A stretch of 64,000 nt of DNA from Theocolax elegans (GCA_026168455.1 CM047427.1:9604835-9668834), one strand, 5' to 3'. Shown: positions 12,800-25,773, counted from the stretch's first letter. Numbers and translations: made by a program. The notes: generated from the sequence alone by a model not told the origin.

Positions 12800-15300
12800 G
12801 ACGATCGCGTCAGCACACGAAGGAAAGGAAACGCATATATATACATGTATGCCCCAGTGCGAATTCGGTTATGTAAAAGAGAATTGATCTAATCGACCGA
12901 GGAGGCTGCAGTGCGTAAATCTATTTTTGGAATGCACATATATTGCATCGGATGGATTGAGATATTGAGACTAATATAGCCAGCTGTATCATTTGATAAA
13001 ACGATCCTCGTATATAAATATATACTGCATTACTCGAACGCGCGCGCTACTCCTATTATATATGTATATTTCGAACCTGTGTCGTTCGTTATACTGCATT
13101 TATATATTATGTTATTATACATATTACAGACTCGTAATCTTGGCAAAAAATTTTCATTCTCTCGTCACTATTATTTCTCTAAAATTTAAAGAGCTAATAC
13201 GCTATATTTCATTTATCCTATTCCATCAATTACAACGTCGCAATATTCGTATTTCATCGCATACACGCTGTTCGTCGCTCGAATCAAGAAACTAGTAACA
13301 AAAAAAATAATTGTAAATCAATGTTTATAGTTTTGTTTTTCCAAACAGTCGAAAATAATATCAAAATTAGCCGTATATACGTATATACAATTAACGTATA
13401 AGGTAGTTAAACGTTTCGTCGTAAAAAAAAAAACAGAAACAACACGAAGCAGAAAAATCTACGTTAGTCTCTATACTTGTTGATAATACAAATGTTTTTA
13501 TTTATATTTTACGTTTACTTACCAAGCAACGAATTGAAAACAAAATGGATAATCGATGGCCTAATCAATAATTTAAAAAAAAAAAAAAAAGAATAACATT
13601 TTTTTGTCGCTCTGACGCGCCGGACGTGTCGTTGGAAAAAAAAGGAAAAGAAAAGAAAACTCATTGTATAAATTGAACATCGTGTATCATATATATATAC
13701 CTGTGTATAATTCCAATGTACAATCGTGAAAAAATCGTAAATATCGATGTGTTACGTGTATACGTGTACGCATAAGGTAAAAAGAAAAACAATCATTCGA
13801 TATATCCTTAATATATATCGATCGAAACTATTAAAGGTTTGTGTATAATTATTATTATTACATATGTACGTAATATAATATATTTATAGGTGTATAGATT
13901 ACAATAAAAGAGATGAATTTAATCTGTCCCCGTCATAATGTATATTACACACTTGTATTATGTTAAGGATCAATTATATCATATTGTAAAGTGAATGTAA
14001 AATTAACTTTAAGGGAAAATGCAATCGTTAATCATTTCTATATATATATATAAGTATAATGAATTGCGTATAAAGAAGATAAAATTATAATATTTATTAA
14101 AAATTGCGAATATTTTTTAAACATGGTGTAAAAAGGTATATATTATCGAATCCTGTATACGTGTATAAATATTAATTAATAAGCGGAGATCGAGTAAATT
14201 GGTTATTTTTTTATCCTTTCCGATAGAAAATACTTTTTTTTTAAAATTGAGAAAATTTTAATAATATGTGTATATTCTATATACTCGAATGTTACGTTTA
14301 CGTCGTCGTTTTTTTTTCCTGCAGCTGTGTACTAGTAAACTAATAATCAACTGTATTTTGAAAAATTCTTTTTGTATATTGCGAGCGAAAAAGAGAAACG
14401 GTAAACATTTATATAGCTTTAAACGATATAATATATGCAAAATTACTGACTACACACTCGAAGGATAATATTAAATAAAATGTTTCGTCGTTCACTTTAG
14501 CTCATTTATATAAGTACGAAGATATAAAAGTTGTAAAAAAAATGATTACGATCTCATTTGTGTACATAATATAAAAAAAAATACAGATTGTAGAACCAAC
14601 AAAAGTGAATAATAAAAAAGTAGCATCGTCACGTCTAATTTGAATTGAAAGTATTTATATACATATGAAATTGTCCACGAAGACCCGTTTTTAAATAAAA
14701 CGTAATCCTTATATACCTGAAAATTGAATTTATAAATATAATACGTCTACTCGTTGAACCGCAAAATATGATCGTACAATTGCAGATCGTATTGTACTCA
14801 AATTTAGCAGTTTTACGTTGATTTATCGTTTAACAAGCACGACTCTATTCAGCACAAATTTCATACATTTATTTCGCATAAAGCTAATGGGATAACGAGG
14901 ATTAATGCAAGATCTTCTTATTTAAGGTATATATATATATGTTCAAAACGTCAAGTTCGTTTCACGATTACAATACATTTGCGTTTTCGCTTACAGCTGC
15001 GCTTTTATTTATTGCAAATATTAAATTCCCTTTATAAGTTGCAAGTTTAAAATAGAGCATTGATTTTACATTTCTACGATCGATGGTACGTGATGCTCTA
15101 CTTATATATGGATTTCAAAATCAGGTATGATAATTATATTTACGTGTTTATGTGGAAAGATCATACTTACATTAAGAGTAACAATAATATTTAGTTGTAT
15201 CCTTTAAAGTTCGAGATGAAAAGCTTTATATTCTGATCTTTCTTTCTTTTCTTTCTTTTTATTTTATGGCCGTGGTTCTCATTATATTCTGATCGTAGTA
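12800..15300 (+). other. 3' UTR of the adenylyl cyclase gene and intergenic DNA
   Basis: This is very AT-rich sequence after the TGA at 12797-12799. Several AATAAA-type signals are present (for example in ACAATAAAAGAGATG near 13902), so the mRNA could end at one of a number of sites. Short open frames here are low-complexity and show no protein family signature. No further gene was recognised. Confidence 0.5.
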
Positions 15301-16442
15301 CACGGAGAGAAATATCTCATAAAAATTGTAAGTAATTTCAGGGGAAATTTTACCATGAAGTCTTGTAAACGTGGGACGTTCTGCATTCATTGCAATTTTT
15401 ACCATGAACTTCTTGTAATTTTTCCCCCGATATCTTAGTATAGGCAAAAGTAGCGCTTGGACCGTAAGAAAAAATTTGTTCGTACCGACTCTTCTAAGTT
15501 TCTCCCTCTCAAGATAACGCGCGCGCACGTGATTTAGAATGCAGAGGTTAAATGTATACGCCGAACCGATCGCCGGCCGGTGTACGTATACAGTGTCTAT
15601 TCGATGCGGTTATATTCAACGAAATCCAGTTCTGTGTAAAACCTTGCTGCATATTTCTAACAACTTTTTACAGATATGTAAGTATTTTATATTCATGAGA
15701 AAATTGAAGTAATGTACAGTAAGGAGTAAGTAATGTACACTTCAGTTAAACTTTCTATTCAAAAGTTACATTGATATAAATAAATTATACACAAATCAAT
15801 ATGGTGAGAAAATACGTTTTACAAAGAGCTGCAACATTAATACGTAAAACTTTAATTTTATAGGAAAGGAGAGCTTGGCCGATCGGTCATTAAAATGTAA
15901 GTGTCGAATATTTCTACAGCGATACATTTCTAACCTATAATTTGTACCATTTCAATGCTGCATTGTTTATGTTCAGGATATTTACAATTTGTTGATGCAA
16001 AGTGCGGATGGCAAATCAATTTTGAAGCAGTATATAAATATATATATTCAATAAATAATACTTCATCAATGTGAATTATTTCTACACCCATTTACTATTT
16101 TAAAATAAATCTATAATTTTTAATAAATCTATTCATTATAAATTTGATTAATTAAAATTTTTTATTGCCTCAAAGTATTTGTTATTAATATATATGTACG
16201 TAATGAAACAATATAAATATTTATTATATCTATACTTGTTTATTAATTTGAAGTAAATGTTATAACTCTTAACGCTATTGATGTAGATTATGTTTCGCTT
16301 TAATTTTTTCGGTTAGGTAATTTTTACCAGGAAGTTCCTGGTAAAAATTACTGAAACGTCAAGACGTCCCACGTTTACAAGACTTCATGGTAAAATTTCC
16401 CCTGAAATTACTTACAATTTTTATGAGATATTTCTCTCCGTG
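15301..16442. mobile_element. Inverted-repeat element with TA target duplication, 1142 bp
   Basis: The termini begin CACGGAGAGAAATATCTCAT. The left arm 15301-15379 matches the reverse complement of 16364-16442 over 79 bp with no mismatch that I can see, and the similarity continues weakly inward for about 50 bp more. The element is flanked by TA on both sides (15299-15300 and 16443-16444), the target duplication expected of Tc1/mariner-type and related elements. The interior has no credible transposase frame, so it is non-autonomous. Perfect arms imply recent activity. Its right two thirds are copied again at 17741-18510 by the tandem duplication described separately. Confidence 0.8.
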
Positions 16443-19400
16443 TAGAAATTATAAACGTTTCAAAAATTCAGATTGAAAGTGTCGTTGAAAATGTTAAAAA
16501 ATGTTTGATTATTTGTACATACCTACTGTATAGAATTAACATTTTTCAATAATTTCGTATATTTATATGTTTATTTTTATTTTATTAGACGAATTTCAAT
16601 AAAATTATAAGTCGTTCTAACAAGTATACTTATTTATGTTTAATAATTATATCTTTCATCCATTTTTATAACTCGAATTTTTTAGGAACGATGTTACGCG
16701 TCGAGATTTTTTTTTAAGAAAAAGTAGATATTTGTTTATAAATAACGTGTAAAACAGCAACATCGATATAACATTCCTTCCTTAAAATAATTACATATTT
16801 TATTATGTTTCGACACGACCATCGTTTATATAATAGTAACTATAGACACGAACGTAAAATAATTTTTTAAGCAAAATAATAGAATATCGATGCATCTTCA
16901 TTTTTTAATTCTCCTCCGGTATATGAAACTAATAGCTGAAAGTGAAGTTTACTTTTAGAATTCTTTATGCCAGATTGATCGAAAACTATTATCTCTTGTA
17001 ATAATTGATTGACTTAATAAACGAACTCCTGAGTATAATCTATCAAATGTACACGTATTTATGACGATGTACAATTATTATTTAGAGTTTGTAAATCCAT
17101 TTTTTTTAAAATCCATTTTTTTTAAACATTTTCCGATTAAAAATTTACGTTAAACTATAAGTGTTAATTCTTTTTTGATGATCGATCAAACAGAATTTAT
17201 TCAACAAATATTTTATTTGTTTGTGGACCTATTTTCGCATTTCATACGAGACGAATATAAATCCACGCAGATAGTACCGATAGTTCCTTTTTATTATAAG
17301 ATATATTTAAATTATTATTTATTTAATTATTACTTAAACTCTTACCTTTTAGATCTCTGTAGAATAAGTTATTATCCGTGATATATTTTTATATAGATAA
17401 TAAATTTATGATTAATGAAATAATATTAAAACAATGCAGTTTCGTTGAGTGTCGAACGCTTTATATATATTTTTTTTATTTAATTATAGTAAAAACGTTC
17501 GTCACTCAACAATAAGTATATATATATATTTTTTTAAAAATAATCTATTCAATCAGCGTTAATAAGATAAACCGCGAAAATTCAAATTATTTATTTTATT
17601 TATGTCCAAATTATACGTCTAATTAAAGTTTTGGTTTTAATTAATTATTTTATAGTATTACTTTTACTAACGGATTTTTTTCTTTTATATGCAATTGACA
17701 GGAGGATCTGGAATAATTCACTACATGATGCGTATATTTACAGATATGTAAGTATTTTATATTCATGAGAAAATTGAAGTAATGTACAGTAAGGAGTAAG
17801 TAATGTACACTTCAGTTAAACTTTCTATTCAAAAGTTACATTGATATAAATAAATTATACACAAATCAATATGGTGAGAAAATACGTTTTACAAAGAGCT
17901 GCAACATTAATACGTAAAACTTTAATTTTATAGGAAAGGAGAGCTTGGCCGATCGGTCATTAAAATGTAAGTGTCGAATATTTCTACAGCGATACATTTC
18001 TAACCTATAATTTGTACCATTTCAATGCTGCATTGTTTATGTTCAGGATATTTACAATTTGTTGATGCAAAGTGCGGATGGCAAATCAATTTTGAAGCAG
18101 TATATAAATATATATATTCAATAAATAATACTTCATCAATGTGAATTATTTCTACACCCATTTACTATTTTAAAATAAATCTATAATTTTTAATAAATCT
18201 ATTCATTATAAATTTGATTAATTAAAATTTTTTATTGCCTCAAAGTATTTGTTATTAATATATATGTACGTAATGAAACAATATAAATATTTATTATATC
18301 TATACTTGTTTATTAATTTGAAGTAAATGTTATAACTCTTAACGCTATTGATGTAGATTATGTTTCGCTTTAATTTTTTCGGTTAGGTATTTTTACCAGG
18401 AAGTTCCTGGTAAAAATTACTGAAACGTCAAGACGTCCCACGTTTACAAGACTTCATGGTAAAATTTCCCCTGAAATTACTTACAATTTTATGAGATATT
18501 TCTCTCCGTGTAGAAATTATAAACGTTTCAAAAATTCAGATTGAAAGTGTCGTTGAAAATGTTAAAAATGTTTGATTATTTGTACATACCTACTGTATAG
18601 AATTAACATTTTTCAATAATTTCGTATATTTATATGTTTATTTTTATTTTATTAGACGAATTTCAATAAAATTATAAGTCGTTCTAACAAGTATACTTAT
18701 TTATGTTTAATAATTATATCTTTCATCCATTTTTATAACTCGAATTTTTTAGGAACGATGTTACGCGTCGAGATTTTTTTTTAAGAAAAAGTAGATATTT
18801 GTTTATAAATAACGTGTAAAACAGCAACATCGATATAACATTCCTTCCTTAAAATAATTACATATTTTATTATGTTTCGACACGACCATCGTTTATATAA
18901 TAGTAACTATAGACACGAACGTAAAATAATTTTTTTAAGCAAAATAATAGAATATCGATGCATCTTCATTTTTTAATTCTCCTCCGGTATATGAAACTAA
19001 TAGCTGAAAGTGAAGTTTACTTTTAGAATTCTTTATGCCAGATTGATCGAAAACTATTATCTCTTGTAATAATTGATTGACTTAATAAACGAACTCCTGA
19101 GTATAATCTATCAAATGTACCACGTATTTATGACGATGTACAATTATTATTTAGAGTTTGTAAATCCATTTTTTTAAAATCCATTTTTTTTTAAACATTT
19201 TCCGATAAAAATTACGTTAAACTATAAGTGTTAATTCTTTTTTGATGATCGACAAACAGAATTTATCAACAAATATTTTATTGTTTGTGACACTATTTTC
19301 GCATTTCATACGAGAACGAATATAAATCCAACGCAGATAGTACCGACTAGTTCCTTTTATTATAAGATATATTTAAATTATTATTTATTTAATTATTACT

Positions 19401-19814
19401 TAAAACTCTTTACCCTTTTAGATCTCTGTAGAATAAGTTATTATCCGTGATAATTTTTATATAGATAATAAATTATGATTAATGTGAAATATATTTAAAA
19501 CAATGCAGTTTCGTTGAGTGTCGAACGCTTTATATATATTTTTTTTTTATTTAATTATAGTAAAAACGTTCGTCACTCAACAATAAGTATATATATATAT
19601 TTTTTTAAAATAATCTATTCAATCCAGCGTTAATAAGATAAACCGCGGAAAATTCAAATTTATTTTATTTTATTTATGTCCAAATTATACGTCTAATTAA
19701 AGTTTTGGTTTTAATTAATTATTTTATAGTATTACTTTTACTAACGGATTTTTTCTTTATATGCAATTGACAGGAGGATCTGGAATAATTCACTACATGA
19801 TGCGTATATTTACA
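15671..19814. repeat. Tandem duplication, 2070-bp unit, two copies
   Basis: Copy A (15671-17740) is followed directly by copy B (17741 to about 19814). The junctions share the short homology TTTACA: the left flank reads CTTTTTACAGATATG and the unit ends GTATATTTACA. The first 600 bp or so of B are identical to A. Further along, B differs from A by many single-base insertions and deletions (for example AAATGTACACG against AAATGTACCACG) and hardly any substitutions. The unit contains most of the TA-flanked element and non-coding AT-rich DNA upstream of TBC1D13. The identical 68-codon open frames at 17175 and 21430 are only consequences of the copying, not genes. Confidence 0.8.
16318..16350. 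repeat. 33-nt perfect palindrome
   Basis: Arms TAATTTTTACCAGGAA and TTCCTGGTAAAAATTA are separated by one G. The palindrome lies just inside the right terminal repeat of the 15301-16442 element. It recurs in the duplicated copy near 18389-18420, where one A of the run is missing. Confidence 0.7.
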
Positions 19815-20370
19815 TATATACGGGTAGATATATCTATATATATAAAATGAAAGCGGAAAGATAAAGTTAGAAATCGTTGTTATCTATGCATATATGCAAT
19901 GTTGTTTAATTATTTTAGTTAATCTACGAAAGATTCATCTGAAACATGTAGATGTCGCCATCTTTTTAATATTATTATAGGCTAACCTCTCAAATCGAAT
20001 CAATTACTGACGACTAAACACAACGCACCAGAAACACTGTACCAATATTCGTCGAGTATACCTAATTGTTCAGTGCATCAGCTGTTCTCCGCCGATGGGC
20101 GAAGTGATGTTTACAACCAGAGAATTTGAAGTTGATAAAGGGAGAAAAAACGGGGGTATCTCTATAATGATAATATAGCGATAAAATAAGAAAAATAAAA
20201 AGAGAGAAATAAATTGTCTGGACAACTACTATTTTTAACATGTACAGCATGAAACCAATTGAAACATAGAACATTTTTGATATGCGTTTTTTCACACGTC
20301 TGTTATTTAAATACAATTCGCTGAATGATCGTCATCCATGCACAAGGTATATATACTTTACTAATAAGAA

Positions 20371-21160
20371 ATGAGTATTTTAAAAAAAGAAAATACAGGA
20401 GTTCGAAGATGCTCTTGCGGCCAAGGAGATTGATCCTTTGTATCTTAGGAGGCTGTGTTTTAATGGTATACCAGATGAAGGAAGCTTAAGACCATTGTGT
20501 TGGAAATTGTTGCTTAACTACATGCATTCTCAAGAGAAAAATGGACTGAAACTTTAACAAGAAAGAGAGAGCTGTACAAATCTTTCATCGACGATCTCAT
20601 TGTCATTCCAGGTGAATCCAATTTGGAGACGGGTAGAGTAGACGTTACAACTGACGACCATCCACTTAATTTAGATCCGGATAGTAAATGGCAAACATTC
20701 TTTAAAGATAACGAAGTACTCTTGCAAATTGACAAAGATGTCAGGAGATTGTGTCCGGATATATCATTTTTTCCAACAGGGAACCGAATATCCTTGTGAG
20801 CCATTGTTCACAGTAATGGACAGAAACGTTTGCACCAAAGAGTTCATCAAACTGTTTTAAAAGTGCCAGTGTGGAAAGAAAAGGTCTAGGAGTAACAAAA
20901 AATTGCTGTCTCCGTAAGAAAAGCAACTGAAGATTACGCCCCCTTAGAAGGTGGAGAAGCGCATTGGGAAGTACTGGAAAGAATTTTATTTCTCTACGCA
21001 AAGTTAAATCCTGGTCAAGGCTACGTTCAAGGAATGAACGAAATTGTAGGACCTATTTATTATGCATTTGCTTGCGATCCAGATCAAAAGTGGAGAGAGC
21101 ATGCAGAGGCAGATACATTTTTCTGCTTCACGAATCTCATGGCAGAGATCAGAGATTTTT
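20371..21160 (+). pseudogene. Truncated, frame-broken copy of TBC1D13
   Basis: This stretch matches the intact TBC1D13 gene at 22555 from its ATG to about codon 263, then breaks off into duplicated upstream DNA at a T run. I count at least six single-base indels against the intact copy and no substitution: extra A after ATTTTAAAAAA near 20386, missing C in ACATGCATTC near 20525, extra T near 20771, missing A in TGTGAGCC near 20798, missing A near 20861, extra A near 20905. No full-length product is possible as written. Decay of a real pseudogene would also give substitutions, so erroneous unpolished sequence is as likely as a true pseudogene. Confidence 0.85.
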
Positions 21161-21997
21161 TAATTCTCCTCCGGTATATGAAACTAATAGCTGAAAGTGA
21201 AGTTTACTTTTAGAATTCTTTATGCCAGATTGATCGAAAACTATTATCTCTTGTAATAATTGATTGACTTAATAAACGAACTCCTGAGTATAATCTATCA
21301 AATGTACACGTATTTATGACGATGTACAATTATTATTTAGAGTTTGTAAATCCATTTTTTTTAAAATCCATTTTTTTTAAACATTTTCCGATTAAAAATT
21401 TACGTTAAACTATAAGTGTTAATTCTTTTTTGATGATCGATCAAACAGAATTTATTCAACAAATATTTTATTTGTTTGTGGACCTATTTTCGCATTTCAT
21501 ACGAGACGAATATAAATCCACGCAGATAGTACCGATAGTTCCTTTTTATTATAAGATATATTTAAATTATTATTTATTTAATTATTACTTAAACTCTTAC
21601 CTTTTAGATCTCTGTAGAATAAGTTATTATCCGTGATATATTTTTATATAGATAATAAATTTATGATTAATGAAATAATATTAAAACAATGCAGTTTCGT
21701 TGAGTGTCGAACGCTTTATATATATTTTTTTTTATTTAATTATAGTAAAAACGTTCGTCACTCAACAATAAGTATATATATATATTTTTTTAAAAATAAT
21801 CTATTCAATCAGCGTTAATAAGATAAACCGCGAAAATTCAAATTTATTTTATTTTATTTATGTCCAAATTATACGTCTAATTAAAGTTTTGGTTTTAATT
21901 AATTATTTTATAGTATTACTTTTACTAACGGATTTTTTTCTTTTATATGCAATTGACAGGAGGATCTGGAATAATTCACTACATGATGCGTATATTT

Positions 21998-22554
21998 ACA
22001 TATATACGGGTATATATATCTATATATATAAAATGAAAGCGGAAAGATAAAGTTAGAAATCGTTGTTATCTATGCATATATGCAATGTTGTTTAATTATT
22101 TTAGTTAATCTACGAAAGATTCATCTGAAACATTAGATGTCGCCATCTTTTTAATATTATTATAGGCTAACCTCTCAAATCGAATCAATTACTGACGACT
22201 AAACACAACGCACAGAAACACTGTACCAATATTCGTCGAGTATACCTAATTGTTCAGTGCATCAGCTGTTCTCCGCCGATGGGCGAAGTGATGTTTACAA
22301 CCAGAGAATTTGAAGTTGATAAAGGGAGAAAAAACGGGGGTATCTCTATAATGATAATATAGCGATAAAATAAGAAAAATAAAAAGAGAGAAATAAATTG
22401 TCTGGACAACTACTATTTTTAACATGTACAGCATGAAACCAATTGAAACATAGAACATTTTTGATATGCGTTTTTCACACGTCTGTTATTTAAATACAAT
22501 TCGCTGAATGATCGTCATCCATGCACAAGGTATATATACTTTTACTAATAAGAA
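21998..22554 (+). promoter_or_regulatory. 5' flank of the intact TBC1D13 gene
   Basis: This non-coding DNA lies between the end of the duplicated upstream unit and the TBC1D13 ATG. The same segment is present, with a few indels, at about 19815-20370 ahead of the broken copy. It contains GTATATATAC tracts shortly before the start codon and GATGTCGCCATCTTTTT near 22136. The transcription start cannot be placed from the sequence. Confidence 0.4.
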
Positions 22555-23763
22555 ATGAGTATTTTAAAAAAGAAAATACAGGAGTTCGAAGATGCTCTTG
22601 CGGCCAAGGAGATTGATCCTTTGTATCTTAGGAGGCTGTGTTTTAATGGTATACCAGATGAAGGAAGCTTAAGACCATTGTGTTGGAAATTGTTGCTTAA
22701 CTACATGCCATTCTCAAGAGAAAAATGGACTGAAACTTTAACAAGAAAGAGAGAGCTGTACAAATCTTTCATCGACGATCTCATTGTCATTCCAGGTGAA
22801 TCCAATTTGGAGACGGGTAGAGTAGACGTTACAACTGACGACCATCCACTTAATTTAGATCCGGATAGTAAATGGCAAACATTCTTTAAAGATAACGAAG
22901 TACTCTTGCAAATTGACAAAGATGTCAGGAGATTGTGTCCGGATATATCATTTTTCCAACAGGGAACCGAATATCCTTGTGAAGCCATTGTTCACAGTAA
23001 TGGACAGAAACGTTTGCACCAAAGAGTTCATCAAACTGTTTTAAAAAGTGCCAGTGTGGAAAGAAAAGGTCTAGGAGTAACAAAAATTGCTGTCTCCGTA
23101 AGAAAAGCAACTGAAGATTACGCCCCCTTAGAAGGTGGAGAAGCGCATTGGGAAGTACTGGAAAGAATTTTATTTCTCTACGCAAAGTTAAATCCTGGTC
23201 AAGGCTACGTTCAAGGAATGAACGAAATTGTAGGACCTATTTATTATGCATTTGCTTGCGATCCAGATCAAAAGTGGAGAGAGCATGCAGAGGCAGATAC
23301 ATTTTTCTGCTTCACGAATCTCATGGCAGAGATCAGAGATTTTTTTATTAAATCACTGGATGAAGCTGAATTTGGAATAAATGCCATGATGAGTAAATTG
23401 ATGCAAGAAGTTAAGTCCAGTTGCTATGAAATCTGGATGCGATTGCAGCAACAAGAATTATGTCCACAATATTATAGTTTTAGATGGCTAACTCTTCTAC
23501 TGTCTCAAGAGTTCCCATTGCCGGATGTTATGAGAATATGGGACTCTCTATTTTCGGATGAAAATCGATTTGATTTTTTGATACATATTTGCTGTGCAAT
23601 GATACTGCTATGTAAAGAGCAGATTCTCAATGGTGATTTTGCAGCCAATGTTAAGTTGTTGCAAAATTTTCCATCGACAGATGTACAGATTGTCTTGACT
23701 AAAGCAGCTGAATTAGCGGATAGATCTTCTGTGCAGTGTATAAGTACACTAAAAAGACTTTAA
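22555..23763 (+). CDS. TBC1D13: TBC1 domain family member 13 (Rab GTPase-activating protein)
   Basis: One uninterrupted frame of 402 codons starting MSILKKKIQEFEDAL, close to the roughly 400 residues usual for TBC1D13. It aligns over its whole length with the family: HPLN.DPDSKW near 97-106, KDNEVLLQIDKDVRRLCPD at 112-130, EAHWEVLERILFLYAKLNPG near 196-215, and FRWLTLLLSQEF in the last third. The two catalytic fingers of TBC GAPs are present: IxxDxxR as I120, D123, R126, and YxQ as Y218, Q220. A functional GAP that stimulates Rab GTP hydrolysis (Rab35 is the reported target in mammals) is therefore expected. The gene has no intron here, unlike vertebrate TBC1D13. It ends 327 bp before the convergent ALG10 copy. 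Confidence 0.95.
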   Translation: MSILKKKIQEFEDALAAKEIDPLYLRRLCFNGIPDEGSLRPLCWKLLLNYMPFSREKWTETLTRKRELYKSFIDDLIVIPGESNLETGRVDVTTDDHPLNLDPDSKWQTFFKDNEVLLQIDKDVRRLCPDISFFQQGTEYPCEAIVHSNGQKRLHQRVHQTVLKSASVERKGLGVTKIAVSVRKATEDYAPLEGGEAHWEVLERILFLYAKLNPGQGYVQGMNEIVGPIYYAFACDPDQKWREHAEADTFFCFTNLMAEIRDFFIKSLDEAEFGINAMMSKLMQEVKSSCYEIWMRLQQQELCPQYYSFRWLTLLLSQEFPLPDVMRIWDSLFSDENRFDFLIHICCAMILLCKEQILNGDFAANVKLLQNFPSTDVQIVLTKAAELADRSSVQCISTLKRL

Positions 23764-24089
23764 TAAAAATAACTTTATCTAAAATAAAATATGCATTTTT
23801 GTAACGTATATATTTTCAAATAAGCAAGTGCTAAAAAATTTATATGTTAATAAAAATAACTTTTCACAACAATTTGTAGTATAAATTATTGTCTCTTTAT
23901 TTATAAATATATATAAAATACTAAAATGTTCAGTATTCTATAATTTACATCATTTTAGTTTTATATATTTCTAGATAATCCATTGTAAAACCTATGTAAC
24001 ATTAAAATAGTTTATTTTTTGTCTAGCAACAATTGGAACATTTCATTATAGAAAGACACTGTTTTTAACATTGCAGTCAACGTAACTTT
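23764..24089. other. Short spacer between convergent TBC1D13 and ALG10
   Basis: AT-rich sequence holding the 3' ends of both genes. Candidate poly(A) signals for TBC1D13 appear soon after its stop (CTAAAATAAAATATGC near 23780). Nothing else is seen. Confidence 0.4.
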
Positions 24090-25564
24090 TTACCAAGTTA
24101 TTCTTTGTGGTAGCATTTCATCTTCCCAATTAAATGTTTTAAAGATAAACAATAAAAATTGGGCAATATTTACAAATATTGTTGTTACAGTTTCTGCTGC
24201 TAATTGCCAATTTGAAGGAGGTTTTTGTTGAAGACGAAATAGCATATAAGGAATGATGAAGTATCTTGGTTCTAATAGTAATTGAGGCACAAGAACACTG
24301 CTGATACACATCACATAAGCGAAAATTGATAGAAGTCTCAAATGATTTAATGACTTTAAAATAGCATAAGTGGAAAAAGCATAGACTGGAATTAATAAAT
24401 ATTTAAAGTAATAATAACGATTCATGAAATTTTTCCAAATATAGAAAGAATAATGTCTATTGTCTGCTAAAATGTAGGGATGTACTAAAGTATTATAATG
24501 TATAATTAATGCAGTAAAACATACAAAAACAAATGATTTTATAACATTGTTTCGGACAAATTTAAAAAAATCATAAGTATATGGTAAAAGATATGGCCAT
24601 GAAAAACAGAGAACAAACGCAGAGTAATAAAAAATTTGCATTATATGAATTGTTGGAACGTGAGCAGTCTTATCACCTACAACTATACCTTTATTATAAA
24701 TCACAAAAATAATGAAAGCTAGTAACACCATTATATAAGGAAAGATTGACTTTATCAGTGAAATGAAAAATTTTACTAAAGGCATAATACCATTCTTTGC
24801 TTTTGCTTTAAAAATATTATACAAAACTTTGATACAAGGAAATACATTAAAAGTATCAATCAAATGAGGTTTCTTTGTAACATCCTCAATCATGGTTAAA
24901 GTTTCCTCTATTCCCAAAAAGGCAACCCATATAACATTAGTCTGTCGAATGCATATAGATAATGCGCCAACAAATGCAGCAGTCTTGCTTCTGTGATTAA
25001 TATAGCACAATAACATGGTAATTACCAGCATTGTTGAAAAAACATCAGTATAGTACAAGAAATACCAAACGAGAGTGGTGGAAATAATGCAATGTTCCAG
25101 GAAATTAAATATAATTTATAACAATTAGCATTCTCTTTAAATTGTTTTCTACTTCTCTGATTAATTGCATTAACCAATTTCCATAGTAAATATAAATTTA
25201 AATGCGTACAGGCAAAATTAATAAATCTTAAATAAGTAATGGTGCATAGATTTAGTGGGCCAAGTATCAGTGCAGAAAATAAGTACAGCCCTGGCAAAGT
25301 AGTTATTTTTGAATCCCATTCAAAGAAATTAGCCTCACAGTATTTTATAGTTTGAGGTATGTGAAACTTCTCGTCAATGAAGTAATCATATTGCAGTGCA
25401 TTCAAATAAATAAATAAAGACAAGAGGGATCCTAAGATTGCCACCGAAACATAAATTAATATGTGAATGAATGCTTCCATTGCATTATCTAATTTTAGAA
25501 AAAAAGAAACTTCTTTATGTTTTGTGTTTATACTGCTACTTTGCAGACTTTTCGAAGTATTCAT
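24090..25564 (-). pseudogene. ALG10 copy 1, broken by a one-base deletion
   Basis: Same sequence as the intact ALG10 at 25774-27249, but one A is missing from a run near 25069 (ACCAAACGAG instead of ACCAAAACGAG on the plus strand). This splits the gene into two overlapping frames, 25022-25564 and 24090-25058. The rest is in frame and apparently unchanged. With one lesion in a homopolymer and no substitutions, this is either a very recent duplicate or a sequencing or assembly error. It also lacks its own promoter-sized upstream region. Confidence 0.85.
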
Positions 25565-25773
25565 AATAATTGAATTGTTATGTCAAACTTCAAAATACAT
25601 AGTAGAAAACATATACAGGTTAAAATCATTTACATCATTTAGTTTTATATATTTCTAGATAATCCATTGTAAAACCTATGTAACATTAAAATAGTTTATT
25701 TTTTGTCTAGCAACAATTGGAACATTTCATTATAGAAAGACACTGTTTTTAACATTGCAGTCAACGTAACTTT

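Larger units (their letters stand above)
18969..23345. repeat. Tandem duplication, about 2187-bp unit, spanning TBC1D13 5' part
   Basis: The first copy, 18969 to about 21155, ends inside the TBC1D13 coding sequence. It is joined at a T6 run to the second copy, 21156 to about 23345, which restarts in the upstream non-coding DNA (AATTCTCCTCCGG). The junction homology is the T run shared by the TBC1D13 codons (AGAGATTTTTTT) and the upstream sequence (CATTTTTTAATTC). The second copy matches unit A (16901-17740) better than the neighbouring unit B does. The first copy carries scattered one-base indels throughout. Confidence 0.8.

Noticed and set aside
17175..17381. 68-codon open frame repeated identically at 21430-21636
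   Set aside because: The identity comes from DNA duplication. The frame is AT-driven, lacks any family signature, and is broken by indels in the middle copy at about 19240-19450.
20062..20316. Minus-strand hydrophobic frame upstream of the broken TBC1D13, repeated at 22246-22458
   Set aside because: Both copies lie in duplicated 5' flanking DNA; no family signature and no supporting splice structure.
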